DNA of 64,000 bases from Marinobacter salinexigens (GTDB lineage: Bacteria > Pseudomonadota > Gammaproteobacteria > Pseudomonadales > Oleiphilaceae), in contig NZ_VTUU01000002.1 in NCBI RefSeq assembly GCF_008370345.1, positions 558,001 through 622,000 of the forward strand, read 5' to 3'. The notes under the pieces are model-generated. The model made no database searches. It was not told the origin of the DNA and saw only the letters and a program-made list of their open reading frames with translations. Position 1 is the first letter of the stretch, and every line of letters starts with the position of its first letter. The position numbers were made by a program, and so were the translations under genes. Below are positions 1-10,674 of this stretch, piece after piece.

Positions 1-1
1 C

Positions 2-1711
2 CCCGGCAACATCATCGATATGATTATGAGCAACCCGATGTACCAGATTGCCCTGGGTGGCGGTCTCATCGTGTTGTTGCTGATTCTCCTGCTGCTTGCC
101 CGGCGTAATGCCAACCGCGAAAAGCAGTTCTATGACGAGCTTAATTCAGATTCCGATGATAGCGGTGACAGTATCGATCTCGGTCTTGACGAAAGCGGCT
201 CTGAGGACGGTGGTGCGACTGACGCCATCGCTGAAGCTGATGCCTATATCGCCTATGGTCGTCTTGATCAGGCTGCCCAGGCTTTGGAAGGCGCTATTTC
301 CCGCGAGCCAAGCCGTACCGATCTTCGCCTGAAGTTGCTTGGTGTCTATGCAGATGCCGAGGATCGCTCTTCATTCGAAAAGCAGTACGGTGAAATTGAG
401 GCTCTGGACGACGAGCAGGCGCTTTCCGCAGCTAACGAACTCAAGCTTCGTCTTGAAGAAGCGGAGTCGATGCCGAGTATTGACGACCTTGAATCCCAGC
501 TTCGTTCTGACTCATTCAGTGCCACTGACACTGACACTGCAGTGGATACTCCCGACGAGGAGGTCTCTTCCGAGGAACTGTTAGCGGATCAGTTTGAAGC
601 TGCCCAGGACGAGGGGCCTGCCGAAAACGAATTTGGTGAACTGGATTCTGATCTTACCGACTTCGATCTGAGCGATACTGATGATGCGGCAGCTTCATCT
701 GTTGAAGACGATGCTCAAGAATCTGTTGAAGAGGCCGCCGAAGGCGTGGATCGTGACAGCCTGATCGAATATGACCTGTCGGATGTATCTCTGGATCTGG
801 AGGACGCTGACGCACTCGAAACAGAGTCCGATTCGACGGAAGCCCTGAAGCCCGATGAGGACTTCACTGATTTCGATATTGATCTCGAGGAGTCTCTGGA
901 GTCAGGCGAAGACAGTGCTCCTGAGGAAGAATCCCTGGGCGATCTGTCCGAAACCGGGCTTGAGCTTGAGTTTGATGAAACTGCCTTCGGTGAGGAAAGC
1001 TCTCAGGATGAGGTGGTTACAGATGAACTGCCGGGCGACAGCGAAACTGAAACCGAAACCGTTGACCTGTCCGACGAATCAAATCTTGAATCCCTTGATG
1101 AGTCCTTCCTGGATGAGCTGGATGCCGAACTCGACAAGGTGGCCAGTGAAGATGAAGATCTGGGCGCTCTCGAGGGGGAAGAGTCTTCCCTTGATGATCT
1201 CGAACTCGATGTGTCTGACGAAGACCTGGCTTTGATCGAAGAGTTTTCGGAGTCATCCGAGCCGATGGAAGAAAGTCCCGATATGGTCTCCCTGGATGAA
1301 GAGTTGGGACTTGAGGATGCACTGGAGGACGTGAGTGGCGAGGAATCTGAAGAATCTCTAGAAGAAACGCCTCTTGACCAACCGGAAGAGCTTGAGGACT
1401 TCGGTGATCTTGGCGATTTGGAAGATCTGAGCGAGTCGCCAGCCCCTGATGATGTCCCTGTCGCGTCGGACAACGTGGATGAGCCGGTGGGTGCTTCTGG
1501 TCTGGATCTGGATGAAAGTGATCTTGGCGAAGAAGACGACTTTGATTTCCTTGCTGGAACAGACGAAGCAGCCACCAAGCTTGATCTCGCAAGAGCCTAT
1601 ATTGAGATGGGAGATAGTGATGGTGCCCGGGATATTCTTGAGGAAGTGGCGCTCGAGGGCGATGATGCCCAGAAAGCCGAAGCTCAGGAACTCCTTAAAA
1701 ATCTGTCCTGA
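2..1711 (+). CDS. fimV: FimV, C-terminal part (pilus assembly / polar hub protein), 5' truncated by window edge
   Basis: The reading frame is open from the first bases, so this is the C-terminal part of a larger protein; the peptidoglycan-binding LysM part lies outside. A transmembrane segment (ALGGGLIVLLLILLLLARR) comes first. A TPR-like segment follows (about residues 70-130 of the visible part), then a roughly 380-residue linker almost entirely Asp/Glu/Ser/Leu. The last 50 residues (KLDLARAYIEMGDSDGARDI...) match the conserved FimV C-terminal TPR domain. FimV is an inner-membrane protein needed for type IV pilus function and polar localisation; in Pseudomonas its cytoplasmic part recruits FimL and activates the adenylate cyclase CyaB. 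A fimL gene lies about 32 kb downstream. The acidic repeats explain the long antisense reading frames here. The family call is firm; the full length is unknown. Confidence 0.93.
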   Translation, partial: PGNIIDMIMSNPMYQIALGGGLIVLLLILLLLARRNANREKQFYDELNSDSDDSGDSIDLGLDESGSEDGGATDAIAEADAYIAYGRLDQAAQALEGAISREPSRTDLRLKLLGVYADAEDRSSFEKQYGEIEALDDEQALSAANELKLRLEEAESMPSIDDLESQLRSDSFSATDTDTAVDTPDEEVSSEELLADQFEAAQDEGPAENEFGELDSDLTDFDLSDTDDAAASSVEDDAQESVEEAAEGVDRDSLIEYDLSDVSLDLEDADALETESDSTEALKPDEDFTDFDIDLEESLESGEDSAPEEESLGDLSETGLELEFDETAFGEESSQDEVVTDELPGDSETETETVDLSDESNLESLDESFLDELDAELDKVASEDEDLGALEGEESSLDDLELDVSDEDLALIEEFSESSEPMEESPDMVSLDEELGLEDALEDVSGEESEESLEETPLDQPEELEDFGDLGDLEDLSESPAPDDVPVASDNVDEPVGASGLDLDESDLGEEDDFDFLAGTDEAATKLDLARAYIEMGDSDGARDILEEVALEGDDAQKAEAQELLKNLS

Positions 1712-1740
1712 TTCGTTATAATCGGATCAACGACGCTAAA

Positions 1741-1789
1741 AGCGCCGGCGACCGGGTTCTTCCCGGGTTCAGCCGGCGCTTTGTTTTTT
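1741..1789 (+). terminator. Rho-independent terminator after fimV
   Basis: A 9-bp GC-rich stem (AGCGCCGGC / GCCGGCGCT) is followed directly by a T-rich run (TTGTTTTTT). It separates fimV from truA. Confidence 0.85.
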
Positions 1790-1843
1790 GTAGAACGGAA
1801 CCCGCAATTGTTTCTTGAATCCCAACAACTGACTACTGACACA

Positions 1844-2716
1844 ATGATTGGCCAAGGGCGGGTTGCTCTTGCATTCGAGTACGACGGCCGCGAATTTCAC
1901 GGCTGGCAGTTGCAGAAATCGGGTGTGCGTTCGGTTGAGGCCGAACTTGCCAGAGCTGTCGCCAGGGTCGCGAATCACCCGGTTGATCTGGTGTGTGCGG
2001 GTAGAACGGATGCGGGCGTTCATGCCAGCTATCAGATTGTCCACTTTGAGACGCCGGCGATTCGTACTCTGCGTTCGTGGGTGATGGGTATAAATACGTC
2101 GTTGCCGGATGACATCGCGGTCCACTGGGCGGGTAACGGCCCCGGCGATTTTCACGCTCGTTTTTCAGCCTTTTACCGGCGTTATCGCTATGTAATCTAC
2201 AACGGTCCTGTCCGGCCGGGGATTCAGCGCGGGCAGGTTAGCTGGACATACCGTCCGCTGGACGCCGTTCGTATGCACGAAGCTGCCCAGGCGCTGATCG
2301 GGGAGCATGATTTCTCTTCTTTTCGGGCGGCGGGCTGTCAGTCCCGTTCTCCTGTTCGGTTTATGGAGCGCATTACGGTAAGCCGAAAAGGAGATTTCGT
2401 CGTAATTGATGTGCAGGCCAACGCTTTCCTTCATCATATGGTACGGAATATTGCTGGTGTGCTGATGGCGGTAGGTTGTGGTCAGCAATCACCGGAATGG
2501 GTCCGGGAAGTATTGGAAAAACAGGATCGTACTGCTGCAGGTGTGACGGCGCCTCCACATGGGCTTTACCTTGTGGATGTCGGATACCCGGGGTGGTGTG
2601 GCATTCCTGAAGCTGCGTGTGGTCCCGGGTTTCTCCGGCCATGGTTTACCGATGCAGAAAATGCACCCGTGGCGCCGACCCACATTCACCCGAGGGAGCC
2701 GATGCCATCATCGTGA
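1844..2716 (+). CDS. truA: tRNA pseudouridine(38-40) synthase TruA
   Basis: Converts uridines 38-40 of the tRNA anticodon arm to pseudouridine. The family landmarks are present: [17 protein letters not shown] at the N-terminus, the catalytic aspartate in [15 protein letters not shown], and the late HHMVRNIAG motif. With ATG at 1844 the product is 290 residues, slightly long because of a C-terminal tail. The frame is open back to a TTG at 1781, but that codon sits inside the fimV terminator, so the first ATG is preferred; no strong Shine-Dalgarno decides it. The stop codon overlaps the trpF start by 4 bp, the usual truA-trpF arrangement. Confidence 0.92.
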   Translation: MIGQGRVALAFEYDGREFHGWQLQKSGVRSVEAELARAVARVANHPVDLVCAGRTDAGVHASYQIVHFETPAIRTLRSWVMGINTSLPDDIAVHWAGNGPGDFHARFSAFYRRYRYVIYNGPVRPGIQRGQVSWTYRPLDAVRMHEAAQALIGEHDFSSFRAAGCQSRSPVRFMERITVSRKGDFVVIDVQANAFLHHMVRNIAGVLMAVGCGQQSPEWVREVLEKQDRTAAGVTAPPHGLYLVDVGYPGWCGIPEAACGPGFLRPWFTDAENAPVAPTHIHPREPMPSS

Positions 2717-3342
2717 ACACCCGAATAAAGATCTGTGGTCTGACCCGGGCTGAGGATGTCGACGCAGCCGTTGCCGCTGGAGCTGACGCCATTGGGTTGG
2801 TGTTTTATGACCCCAGCCCCCGATCCGTTACTATCAAGCAAGCGGTGGCTCTCGCCCAGCGGGTACCGGCATTCGTTTCTCTTGTGGGCTTGTTCGTGAA
2901 TCCTGACAGGGAGTTCGTTGACGCCGTCCTGCAACAGGTTCCACTGGATCTGTTGCAATTCCATGGCGACGAAACGCCGGACTACTGCAATAGCTTTGGG
3001 CGGCGCTGGATTAAGGCTATTCGTGTTCGTGAAGCGGGACAGATCGAGAAAGCGTTTAGTGATTACCAGCGTGGCGCCGGTTTGCTCGTTGATGCCTGGG
3101 ATCCGGACCGCTATGGCGGTACCGGGCATTCCTTCAACTGGCAGCTTATCCCTGAAGAGCGCTCCATGCCGCTTATATTGGCCGGTGGTTTGACATCTGA
3201 TAACGTATCCGGCGCAGTTCAACAGGTCAGACCCTGGGCCGTTGATGTCAGCGGTGGCGTGGAAAGCAGCAAAGGTATCAAGGACATCAAAAAAATATCT
3301 GACTTCATTAAAGAGGTTCATCGTGTCTGTAAAACTGACTGA
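2713..3342 (+). CDS. trpF: Phosphoribosylanthranilate isomerase
   Basis: Catalyses the Amadori rearrangement of phosphoribosylanthranilate to CdRP, the third step from chorismate to tryptophan. The N-terminus [11 protein letters not shown] carries the catalytic Cys (KICG), LLVDAWDP carries the general acid Asp, and [10 protein letters not shown] and [11 protein letters not shown] form the phosphate-binding loops. The GTG start at 2713 overlaps the truA stop (GTGA) and has GGGAG upstream; longer upstream readings only extend into truA. The 209-residue product is normal length. It is translationally coupled to both truA and trpB. Confidence 0.93.
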   Translation: MNTRIKICGLTRAEDVDAAVAAGADAIGLVFYDPSPRSVTIKQAVALAQRVPAFVSLVGLFVNPDREFVDAVLQQVPLDLLQFHGDETPDYCNSFGRRWIKAIRVREAGQIEKAFSDYQRGAGLLVDAWDPDRYGGTGHSFNWQLIPEERSMPLILAGGLTSDNVSGAVQQVRPWAVDVSGGVESSKGIKDIKKISDFIKEVHRVCKTD

Positions 3343-4543
3343 AGAAATGCTGAGTGCACTGCCGGACAACCGGGGGCACTTTGGTGTATTCGGCGGGCGA
3401 TTCGTCTCCGAGACCCTCATGGATTCCCTGATGATCCTGGAAAAGGAATACCTTCGCCTGAAGGAAGATCCTGAGTTCCAGGCTGCGTTTGACAAAGATC
3501 TTGCCCATTATGTTGGGCGTCCCAGTCCTTTGTATTTTGCTGAACGCCTTACCCGTGAAACCGGTGGAGCCCAGATCTGGCTAAAGCGCGAGGATCTTAA
3601 CCATACTGGCGCGCATAAGGTGAACAACACGATTGGCCAGGCCCTGTTGGCTGCGTTTCTCGGTAAAAAACGCATCATTGCCGAAACGGGGGCTGGACAG
3701 CATGGTGTGGCAACAGCGACAGTCTGTGCTCGCCTGGGGCTCGAATGTCATGTGTTCATGGGGGCTGAAGATGTCCAGCGCCAGGCACTGAATGTGTATC
3801 GTATGAAGCTGCTCGGGGCCCAGGTACACGCCGTCGAAAGTGGTACCCGTACGCTCAAGGATGCGATGAACGACGCCATGCGTGACTGGGTTTCCAATGT
3901 GGATGATACCTTTTACATCATCGGAACCGTTGCCGGACCGCATCCGTACCCCTTACTGGTTCGGGATTTTCAGGCAGTGATCGGCCGTGAACTCCGGCAG
4001 CAGGCACTGGAGCAAGCCGGAAAGCTACCGGATGCTCTGGTTGCCTGTGTTGGTGGTGGCTCCAATGCGATCGGCATGTTCTACCCGTTCCTCACTGATG
4101 AAAGTGTTGAGCTTTATGGGGTAGAGGCAGGCGGTCACGGCATTGAAACCGGCGAACACGCAGCCCCGCTGTGTGCCGGTCGTCCGGGTGTTTTGCACGG
4201 CAACCGCACCTATCTGATGGAAGATGAAAATGGTCAGATTTCCTCCACACATTCTGTGAGCGCAGGTCTGGATTATCCGGGCGTCGGTCCGGAACATGCG
4301 TGGTTGAAGGATGTGGGTCGGGCGAACTATGTTTCAGTAACCGACGAGGAAGCCCTGGATGGTTTCCGGACGCTTACCCGTGTTGAAGGTATTATGCCGG
4401 CACTGGAGTCATCTCATGCCGTGGCTTATGCGCTCAAGCTCGCCGCTACAATGGACAAGGATCAGATGGTTGTGATCAATGTTTCTGGTCGAGGTGATAA
4501 AGACATCCATACCATTGCTCAAATCGATGGCATTGAGATCTGA
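3323..4543 (+). CDS. trpB: Tryptophan synthase beta chain
   Basis: PLP enzyme that condenses indole with serine to tryptophan, acting as an alpha2beta2 complex with TrpA. Visible are the PLP lysine in HTGAHKVNN, the glutamate loop [11 protein letters not shown], and the PLP phosphate-binding [10 protein letters not shown]. The start is taken as GTG 3323, giving [20 protein letters not shown] as the N-terminus; AAAGAGG lies 7 bases upstream. This gives 406 residues, the family norm, and a 20-bp overlap with trpF. The pair trpF-trpB-trpA lies between truA and accD. No leader peptide or trp operator is visible in front of it. Confidence 0.96.
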   Translation: MSVKLTEEMLSALPDNRGHFGVFGGRFVSETLMDSLMILEKEYLRLKEDPEFQAAFDKDLAHYVGRPSPLYFAERLTRETGGAQIWLKREDLNHTGAHKVNNTIGQALLAAFLGKKRIIAETGAGQHGVATATVCARLGLECHVFMGAEDVQRQALNVYRMKLLGAQVHAVESGTRTLKDAMNDAMRDWVSNVDDTFYIIGTVAGPHPYPLLVRDFQAVIGRELRQQALEQAGKLPDALVACVGGGSNAIGMFYPFLTDESVELYGVEAGGHGIETGEHAAPLCAGRPGVLHGNRTYLMEDENGQISSTHSVSAGLDYPGVGPEHAWLKDVGRANYVSVTDEEALDGFRTLTRVEGIMPALESSHAVAYALKLAATMDKDQMVVINVSGRGDKDIHTIAQIDGIEI

Positions 4544-4562
4544 TTAACATACAGGAGCTGGC

Positions 4563-5375
4563 ATGAGCCGGATTGAACAGGTTCTGCAAACCCTTAAAGG
4601 GCAGGGAAGAAAAGCCCTTATTCCGTATATCACTGCGGGGGATCCTCATCCGGACAAGACGGTTGAGCTGATGCATACACTGGTTGCGGCCGGTGCAGAT
4701 ATTATTGAGCTGGGTGTGCCATTCTCCGATCCGATGGCGGATGGCCCGGTAATCGCTCTGGCCTGCGAGCGGGCGCTTGCCCACAACACGTCGTTGCGTC
4801 AGGTTATTGCGATGGTGAAGGAGTTCCGCAAGGATGATGGGCGCACGCCGGTTGTTCTGATGGGGTACCTTAACCCAATGGAGGCGATGGGGTATGAGGC
4901 CTTTGCCGATGCTGCTGCAGACGCCGGCATTGATGGTGTGCTTACGGTAGACCTTCCTCCAGAGGAAGCCGAGGATGTGGCACCGCTGTTTGCGGCCCGC
5001 AATCTGGATCCTATTTTCTTGCTGGCGCCAACGACAACGGATGAGCGAATCCGTGCTATCAGCGAGCACTCTTCCGGTTATGTGTACTATGTTTCATTCA
5101 AAGGTGTGACCGGAGCTGCCAAAATTGATGTGGACGAAGTTGCAGCGAAAGTCGGCCATATCCACGAGTTGACCGCACTGCCGGTTGGCGTTGGCTTCGG
5201 TATTCGTGATGCTGAGACAGCTGCGGCTGTTGGACGGGTATCCGATGGTGTAATTGTTGGCAGTGTACTGGTCGATACAATAGCTAGAAATCAAGCAGAT
5301 ACCGATCAGCTTAAACGGGCACTGACGGATCTGCTCCACCCAATGCGTGAGGCACTGGATAGTCTGGCGTCCTGA
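4563..5375 (+). CDS. trpA: Tryptophan synthase alpha chain
   Basis: Cleaves indole-3-glycerol phosphate to indole, which is channelled to TrpB. The catalytic Glu and Asp are both present in [16 protein letters not shown], and the phosphate-binding [12 protein letters not shown] is near the C-terminus. At 270 residues it is full length. It begins 19 bp after trpB with CAGGAGC as the ribosome binding site, so the two chains are co-expressed. Confidence 0.96.
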   Translation: MSRIEQVLQTLKGQGRKALIPYITAGDPHPDKTVELMHTLVAAGADIIELGVPFSDPMADGPVIALACERALAHNTSLRQVIAMVKEFRKDDGRTPVVLMGYLNPMEAMGYEAFADAAADAGIDGVLTVDLPPEEAEDVAPLFAARNLDPIFLLAPTTTDERIRAISEHSSGYVYYVSFKGVTGAAKIDVDEVAAKVGHIHELTALPVGVGFGIRDAETAAAVGRVSDGVIVGSVLVDTIARNQADTDQLKRALTDLLHPMREALDSLAS

Positions 5376-5417
5376 TAGGGCGCGGGGCTTACAGGCATCA
5401 AAGGACAGGATGAGATC

Positions 5418-6344
5418 ATGAGTAACTGGCTTGATAAGATCATGCCGAGCAAGATTCGCTCGGAATCCAAGCAGAGGACCGGCGTTCCCGAAGGTTTGTG
5501 GAAAAAATGCCCCAAGTGCGGCGCCTTTCTCTACAAGCCTGAGCTTGAGAAAAACCTGGATGTCTGCCCGAAGTGTAATCACCACCTCAGAGTGAGTGCT
5601 CGTCGCCGCCTGGATATCTTCCTTGATAAAGATGGCCGCGAGGAGATCGCTGCAGATCTGGAGCCATGGGATCGTCTCAAGTTCAAGGACAGTAAGCGCT
5701 ATAAGGACCGTCTGTCGCAAGCACAGAAGTCGACCGGCGAGAAAGATGCCTTGCTGGCCATGAAAGGGACCACTCTGGGTGTCCCCCTTGTTGCCTGCGC
5801 CTTTGAATTCAATTTCCTTGGCGGGTCAATGGGGCAGGTCGTTGGTGAGAAATTCGTTCAGGCGGCTAACGTGACGCTGGAGCAGCGTATTCCGTTGATT
5901 TGCTTCTCTGCCAGTGGTGGTGCCCGTATGCAGGAAGCGATTCTTTCGTTGATGCAGATGTCCAAGACCGCTGCGGTTCTTGAGCGGATGAAGCAAGAAG
6001 GGATCCCTTACATCTCAGTGATGACAGACCCTGTCTTCGGTGGTGTATCGGCGAGTCTTGCCATGCTGGGGGACCTCAATATCGCTGAGCCCAACGCGTT
6101 GATCGGTTTTGCTGGCCCGCGGGTTATCGAGCAGACGGTTCGGGAGAAACTGCCGGAAGGGTTCCAGCGAAGCGAATTTCTGCTGGAGCACGGTGCTATC
6201 GACATGATTCTGCACCGGCATCAGATGCGTGAACGTATCGCCCACCTGCTGGCGAAGTTTACGGCTGACGAGCGCCCGGGTACGGAAGCTCCCATCGAGT
6301 TTGAAGTAACGGAAAAAACTGACAACGATGCTCCCGCCGAGTAA
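5418..6344 (+). CDS. accD: Acetyl-CoA carboxylase carboxyltransferase subunit beta
   Basis: Beta half of the carboxyltransferase that transfers CO2 from biotin to acetyl-CoA, giving malonyl-CoA for fatty acid synthesis; it works with AccA. A four-cysteine zinc ribbon (Cys 31, 34, 50, 53) starts the protein, followed by the crotonase-fold motifs [12 protein letters not shown] and [10 protein letters not shown]. At 308 residues it is the standard size. Its 3' end overlaps folC by 17 bp, the widespread accD-folC arrangement. Confidence 0.96.
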   Translation: MSNWLDKIMPSKIRSESKQRTGVPEGLWKKCPKCGAFLYKPELEKNLDVCPKCNHHLRVSARRRLDIFLDKDGREEIAADLEPWDRLKFKDSKRYKDRLSQAQKSTGEKDALLAMKGTTLGVPLVACAFEFNFLGGSMGQVVGEKFVQAANVTLEQRIPLICFSASGGARMQEAILSLMQMSKTAAVLERMKQEGIPYISVMTDPVFGGVSASLAMLGDLNIAEPNALIGFAGPRVIEQTVREKLPEGFQRSEFLLEHGAIDMILHRHQMRERIAHLLAKFTADERPGTEAPIEFEVTEKTDNDAPAE

Positions 6345-7650
6345 TGCCTCTTCCCACTCCCCGGATGCTCCGGGGAGTGGGGCCACTGTCGATCAGTGGC
6401 TTTCCTATCTGGAAGCTATACATCCTACTGAAATTGACCTCGGGCTCGATCGGGTCCTGGTGGTACTTCGTCGCCTTTTCCCCCGAAAGCCCGATGCGCG
6501 GATCATAACCGTGGCGGGTACAAACGGTAAGGGCAGCGCTGTTGCCACCATCGAGGCGCTGCTGCAGGCTGCCGGACGTACGACAGGTGCCTATACCTCA
6601 CCGCACTTGCAGCTTTATAACGAACGGGTCAGGGTCAAGGGTGTTGATATCAGCGATGCCGATCTGGTGCGGGCGTTCGAACAGGTGGAATCAGCCCGGC
6701 GTCAGGTATCTCTTACCTATTTCGAATTCGGTACGCTGGCTGCGTTCGTTGCCTTTGCCGAATCAGGGGTTCAGGACTGGATACTGGAAGTAGGGTTAGG
6801 CGGACGTCTTGATGCCGTTAATGTTCTGGATCCTGATTTTGCGATCATTACCTCCGTCGATATTGACCATGTAGCGTTTCTCGGCGACAACCGCGAGATC
6901 ATCGGCTTTGAGAAGGCGGGGATCCTTCGTCCGGGCATTCCTGCAGTCTATGGTGCTTTGGAAGCGCCCCGATCGGTATTACAGCAGGTTAACGCTCAGA
7001 AGGTCTCTCTGGCCCTTGCGGGGAGAGATTATCAGGTCACTGTTAGAGAGGTCGCCCGATCTGTCGATGGTAACGAACTGACGTCTGCAGTTCTCGATTA
7101 CGGTAGCGATCACATTGTACTTCCCAGCGGACCACTTCCGGTGATGAGTGTGGCGGCGGCGACCGTGGCTATCCGACAGTTGGAGCCATCGCTTTCCATT
7201 GCCGATATCGAGGCAGTGCTGTCCGACGTTCGGGTGCCAGGTCGGTTTGAGCAGTTGGCATCCTCCCCGGGGGTTTACGTCGATGTTGGGCATAACCCCC
7301 ATGCCGCTTCCTGGCTGGCAAGCCGGATTCAGGCGATAGCAGGCCCTGAGCAGAAGGTTCATGCAGTCTATGCTGCCTTGGCGGATAAAGACGTTGAGGG
7401 CGTACTGGAGGTCATGGATCCGGCGGTTGACCGATGGTATTTCGCCGGCCTGGATGTTCCGCGGGGGCTAAGTTGTGATGCATTGAAGTCACGCGCAGGA
7501 TGTTTGGTCGACTCTACAATCGAGCGGGCTGAGACCGTTGCGGAGGCACTTTCCGTTGCCTTGGAAAAGGCAGCGGCAGATGACCTCGTGATTGTTTTCG
7601 GTTCGTTCTTTACAGCGGCTGAGGCCAGGACTTCGCTACTGGGTTCATGA
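6328..7650 (+). CDS. folC: Bifunctional dihydrofolate synthase / folylpolyglutamate synthase
   Basis: Adds glutamate to dihydropteroate and to reduced folates. It has the Mur-ligase P-loop [13 protein letters not shown] near residue 60, the DHFS-type ISDADL motif, the carbamoylated-lysine and magnesium region [11 protein letters not shown], and a C-terminal Mur-ligase domain starting near VPGRFEQL. The 440-residue length is normal. The ATG at 6328 lies inside accD, indicating coupled translation. Confidence 0.93.
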   Translation: MLPPSNASSHSPDAPGSGATVDQWLSYLEAIHPTEIDLGLDRVLVVLRRLFPRKPDARIITVAGTNGKGSAVATIEALLQAAGRTTGAYTSPHLQLYNERVRVKGVDISDADLVRAFEQVESARRQVSLTYFEFGTLAAFVAFAESGVQDWILEVGLGGRLDAVNVLDPDFAIITSVDIDHVAFLGDNREIIGFEKAGILRPGIPAVYGALEAPRSVLQQVNAQKVSLALAGRDYQVTVREVARSVDGNELTSAVLDYGSDHIVLPSGPLPVMSVAAATVAIRQLEPSLSIADIEAVLSDVRVPGRFEQLASSPGVYVDVGHNPHAASWLASRIQAIAGPEQKVHAVYAALADKDVEGVLEVMDPAVDRWYFAGLDVPRGLSCDALKSRAGCLVDSTIERAETVAEALSVALEKAAADDLVIVFGSFFTAAEARTSLLGS

Positions 7651-7762
7651 CCTTAAAGTTTGTCCATGGCGGTGGCTGTGGCTTTGAGTTCTTCCCGGGC
7701 GGCAGTTACTATCGTTCCTGAATTCACTTTGGGTGTATGTTTAACTGTCGGGGGGCAAAAAC

Positions 7763-8425
7763 GTGGATGGATTAAAGCAACGGATCATCGGAGCATTGGT
7801 TCTGGTTTCGCTTGCGGTTATCTTCGTGCCTATGGTCTTCGATGAACCCCATTCAGAGCGAACATCCACATCCATCAAGATCCCTGAAGAGCCTCCGTTT
7901 CCAGAAGTGACCGCGCCTGAATCACGGGACGTCGATTCTCCCAGCTATAATTCTGCTGGTACAACTGACGGAGCCAGTGACCCGGTTGCTGACCCTGTAG
8001 ATGACGCCCCTGGGTATCGTCTGGTCGAAGAGCCTGATGTCACACCACCACAAACCGCAGAGGCAGACCCTGTGGACGAGCCTGCCCCGGTTAAGTCCCA
8101 GGCTGAACAGGAGAGTGCTCAGAGCGCTGCAGCAGAACCTGAGAAAAATGCGAAGGTTGAAGCCAGCGAATATACCCGTTCCCTTGAGGGGGCCTGGGTT
8201 GTTCAGTTGGGTAGCTTCGGTAATGCCGACAACGCAAAGCGGCTGAGAGATGGTGTCCGGGAAAAAGGCTACGGAGCTCACCTTCAGCAGGTAGCGCGGG
8301 GCGATACGACGCTAACTCGTGTATTCAGTGGGCCTTTTGTCAGTAAGTCCGATGCGGAATCCGCAAAGAAGGTTCTCGACAAGGCGTTCAGCCTGAATAG
8401 TCTTGTGACCACAGGCGATAAATAA
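7763..8425 (+). CDS. dedD: DedD-like SPOR-domain cell division protein
   Basis: Starts at GTG 7763 after a GGGGG Shine-Dalgarno. A short cytoplasmic tip (MDGLKQRIIGAL) leads into one transmembrane helix (residues about 9-25). A Pro/Glu/Ala-rich periplasmic linker follows, and the last 75 residues form a SPOR domain (AWVVQLGSFGNADNAKRL...). SPOR domains bind denuded septal peptidoglycan, so the protein acts at the division site. The position between folC and cvpA is the conserved dedD locus. The linker is poorly conserved, so the name rests on the domain, topology and context. Confidence 0.85.
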   Translation: MDGLKQRIIGALVLVSLAVIFVPMVFDEPHSERTSTSIKIPEEPPFPEVTAPESRDVDSPSYNSAGTTDGASDPVADPVDDAPGYRLVEEPDVTPPQTAEADPVDEPAPVKSQAEQESAQSAAAEPEKNAKVEASEYTRSLEGAWVVQLGSFGNADNAKRLRDGVREKGYGAHLQQVARGDTTLTRVFSGPFVSKSDAESAKKVLDKAFSLNSLVTTGDK

Positions 8426-8459
8426 GCGTTTTCCACCGCCTTTATGGGCAACAGGCGGT

Positions 8460-8487
8460 TTGGTGATGCTTCGATTCCTGTTAGAAT
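8460..8487 (+). promoter_or_regulatory. Candidate sigma70 promoter for cvpA-purF
   Basis: TTGGTG (8460-8465), a 16-base spacer and TAGAAT (8482-8487) lie 31 bases before the cvpA ATG. No PurR-type palindrome is visible nearby. Confidence 0.4.
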
Positions 8488-8517
8488 TCGCGCTTCCTTT
8501 TTTGCACCGGGTTCCAA

Positions 8518-9087
8518 ATGGAAGCGCTGATCTGGATTGACTGGGTCATCATTGCCCTGATAACAGTTTCCACGCTTATCAGCCTGAAGCGGGGTTTCGT
8601 TAGAGAAGCCCTGTCTCTGGTTACCTGGGTGGGCGCGTTCATCCTGGCGCGTACCTTTCACCCGCAGATGCAAACCCTACTTGAAAGTACCGTTGAAACA
8701 CCGCTGGTCAGATTGATCGCTGCGTTTGCGATTCTGTTTTTTGGCACCCTGATTGTCGGTGCGATCATCAATAATATGATCGGACACCTGATTCGCGTAA
8801 CGGGGCTCTCTGCGACCGACAGAGTGTTGGGGATGGGATTTGGTTTATTGCGGGGCGTTGTGGTGGTTATCGTCGCCATCGCGTTTACCCGCTATACGCC
8901 GTTGGCCCAGGACACCTGGTGGCGAGAATCGTTGATGATCAATCGTTTGGCAGTTGTTGAAGATTGGTCCCGGCGTACTCTGGGCGACGAGTTTGCCCGA
9001 TTCCTGGGCCCCGCGCCTGATAGCAACGGCGTACCAGAAAGCAGTACAGAGCAGGAAGGCGTGGAACCGGCGTCCACGTCCAGCTAA
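8518..9087 (+). CDS. cvpA: CvpA family membrane protein
   Basis: Small inner-membrane protein with four hydrophobic segments (about residues 5-22, 30-47, 66-88 and 104-124). The family signature LKRGFVREALSLVTWVGAF is at residues 22-42. CvpA is named for a role in colicin V production; its core function is in envelope homeostasis and remains poorly defined. The hydrophilic Glu/Ser-rich C-terminal tail after about residue 165 is typical. It stands directly before purF, 34 bp apart, as in most gammaproteobacteria. Confidence 0.88.
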   Translation: MEALIWIDWVIIALITVSTLISLKRGFVREALSLVTWVGAFILARTFHPQMQTLLESTVETPLVRLIAAFAILFFGTLIVGAIINNMIGHLIRVTGLSATDRVLGMGFGLLRGVVVVIVAIAFTRYTPLAQDTWWRESLMINRLAVVEDWSRRTLGDEFARFLGPAPDSNGVPESSTEQEGVEPASTSS

Positions 9088-9121
9088 CATTCAGTTTTAA
9101 CACTCGGAGAAAACCGTATCC

Positions 9122-10648
9122 ATGTGTGGCATTGTCGGCATCGTCAGTACATCCAACGTCAATCAGTTGCTTTATGATGCGTTGACCGTTCTTCAGCACC
9201 GGGGCCAGGATGCAGCCGGCATTGTGACATTCCAGGATGATCGTTTCTTCTTGCGCAAGGATAATGGTCTGGTACGGGATGTATTCCATACCCGCCACAT
9301 GCGTCGTCTGGTCGGTAACGTTGGCATCGGTCACGTCCGTTATCCGACGGCGGGTACTTCGAGTTCTGCTGAAGCCCAGCCATTTTACGTGAACAGCCCG
9401 TACGGTATTACTCTGGCCCACAACGGCAACCTGACCAATGCGGACGATCTTTCCAAAGACCTGTTCCGCACAGACCTGCGGCACATCAATACCAACTCGG
9501 ATTCCGAAGTTCTTCTGAACGTGTTTGCCCATGAACTGCAGAAGCAGGGCAAGCTAGTTCCGACCCAGGAAGAGATCTTCTCTGCGGTTCAGGCGGTTCA
9601 TAAACGTTGTCGTGGTGCTTATGCCGTTATCGCTATGATTACAGGGTACGGCATCGTCGGGTTCCGTGACCCGAATGGCATCCGCCCGGCGTGCTACGGT
9701 GTTCGGGAGGCCGAGGACGGTCGCAAGGAATACATGATTGCGTCCGAAAGCGTTGCGCTCAATGCTGCCGGATTTACTCTGGTTCGCGACATTGCCCCGG
9801 GTGAAGCGGTTTACATTGAAACCGACGGTACTATCTATACCCGCCAGTGTTCTGATAACCCCCACCTGTATCCGTGTATATTCGAGCATGTGTATTTTGC
9901 TCGTCCGGATTCCATCATGGACAAGGTGTCTGTCTACAAGGCCCGCCTGCGTATGGGAGAAACCCTCGCGGACAAGCTGCTGAAGGAATTCCCGGATCAC
10001 GAAATCGATGTAGTCATGCCGATTCCGGATACCAGCCGGACCTCCGCTATGCAGATGGCTCATCGTCTGGGCGTCAAGTTCCGGGAAGGTTTTATCAAGA
10101 ACCGCTATATTGGCCGCACGTTCATCATGCCTGGCCAGAAAATGCGTAAAAAATCTGTTCGCCAGAAGCTGAACCCGATTGATCTGGAGTTCAAGGACAA
10201 GAACGTCATGCTGGTGGATGATTCCATCGTGCGGGGGACAACCTGTAAGGAAATCGTCCAGATGGCGCGGGATGCAGGTGCCCGGAACGTTTATTTTGCC
10301 TCGGCTGCACCCCCGGTTCGCTACCCGAATGTTTATGGTATCGATATGCCGACAGCCAGCGAACTGATCGCGCATGATCGGACGGTAGACGAAATTCGTG
10401 ATCAAATTGGCGCAGATTGGCTGCTCTATCAGGATCTCGAAGACCTCGTTACCTGCGTAAGCGACGTTAACGAAGAGATAGACGGCTGGGAGTGTTCTGT
10501 GTTTACCGGTGATTATATAACCGGTGATGTCGATCGCGCGTATCTGGATCGACTTGAGGATGCGCGCAATGACAAGAAGCGCTCCAAGCAGGACGGAAAC
10601 AGCTCGTCCGACAACGGAATTATCGACCTGCATAACGACGAAGCCTGA
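9122..10648 (+). CDS. purF: Amidophosphoribosyltransferase
   Basis: First committed enzyme of purine synthesis; transfers glutamine-derived ammonia to PRPP. The sequence begins MCGIVGIVS, so the N-terminal nucleophile Cys is exposed once Met is removed. The Ntn-hydrolase glutaminase domain (to about residue 235) includes [10 protein letters not shown] and HNGNLTN. The phosphoribosyltransferase domain carries the PRPP loop [13 protein letters not shown]. At 508 residues it has the usual length with a charged C-terminal tail. It probably shares a transcript with cvpA. Confidence 0.96.
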   Translation: MCGIVGIVSTSNVNQLLYDALTVLQHRGQDAAGIVTFQDDRFFLRKDNGLVRDVFHTRHMRRLVGNVGIGHVRYPTAGTSSSAEAQPFYVNSPYGITLAHNGNLTNADDLSKDLFRTDLRHINTNSDSEVLLNVFAHELQKQGKLVPTQEEIFSAVQAVHKRCRGAYAVIAMITGYGIVGFRDPNGIRPACYGVREAEDGRKEYMIASESVALNAAGFTLVRDIAPGEAVYIETDGTIYTRQCSDNPHLYPCIFEHVYFARPDSIMDKVSVYKARLRMGETLADKLLKEFPDHEIDVVMPIPDTSRTSAMQMAHRLGVKFREGFIKNRYIGRTFIMPGQKMRKKSVRQKLNPIDLEFKDKNVMLVDDSIVRGTTCKEIVQMARDAGARNVYFASAAPPVRYPNVYGIDMPTASELIAHDRTVDEIRDQIGADWLLYQDLEDLVTCVSDVNEEIDGWECSVFTGDYITGDVDRAYLDRLEDARNDKKRSKQDGNSSSDNGIIDLHNDEA

Positions 10649-10674
10649 CCCACAGAACTGAAGAACAGGAGTAC

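Noticed and set aside
1003..1592. Two long minus-strand reading frames (191 residues each) opposite fimV
   Set aside because: They are shadows of the Asp/Glu/Ser-rich coding repeat. The products are low-complexity Ser/Arg or Pro/His/Gln strings with no ribosome binding site.
1717..1722. Perfect TATAAT after the fimV stop
   Set aside because: It leads within 20-60 bases into the fimV terminator and has no good -35, so it is unlikely to drive truA.
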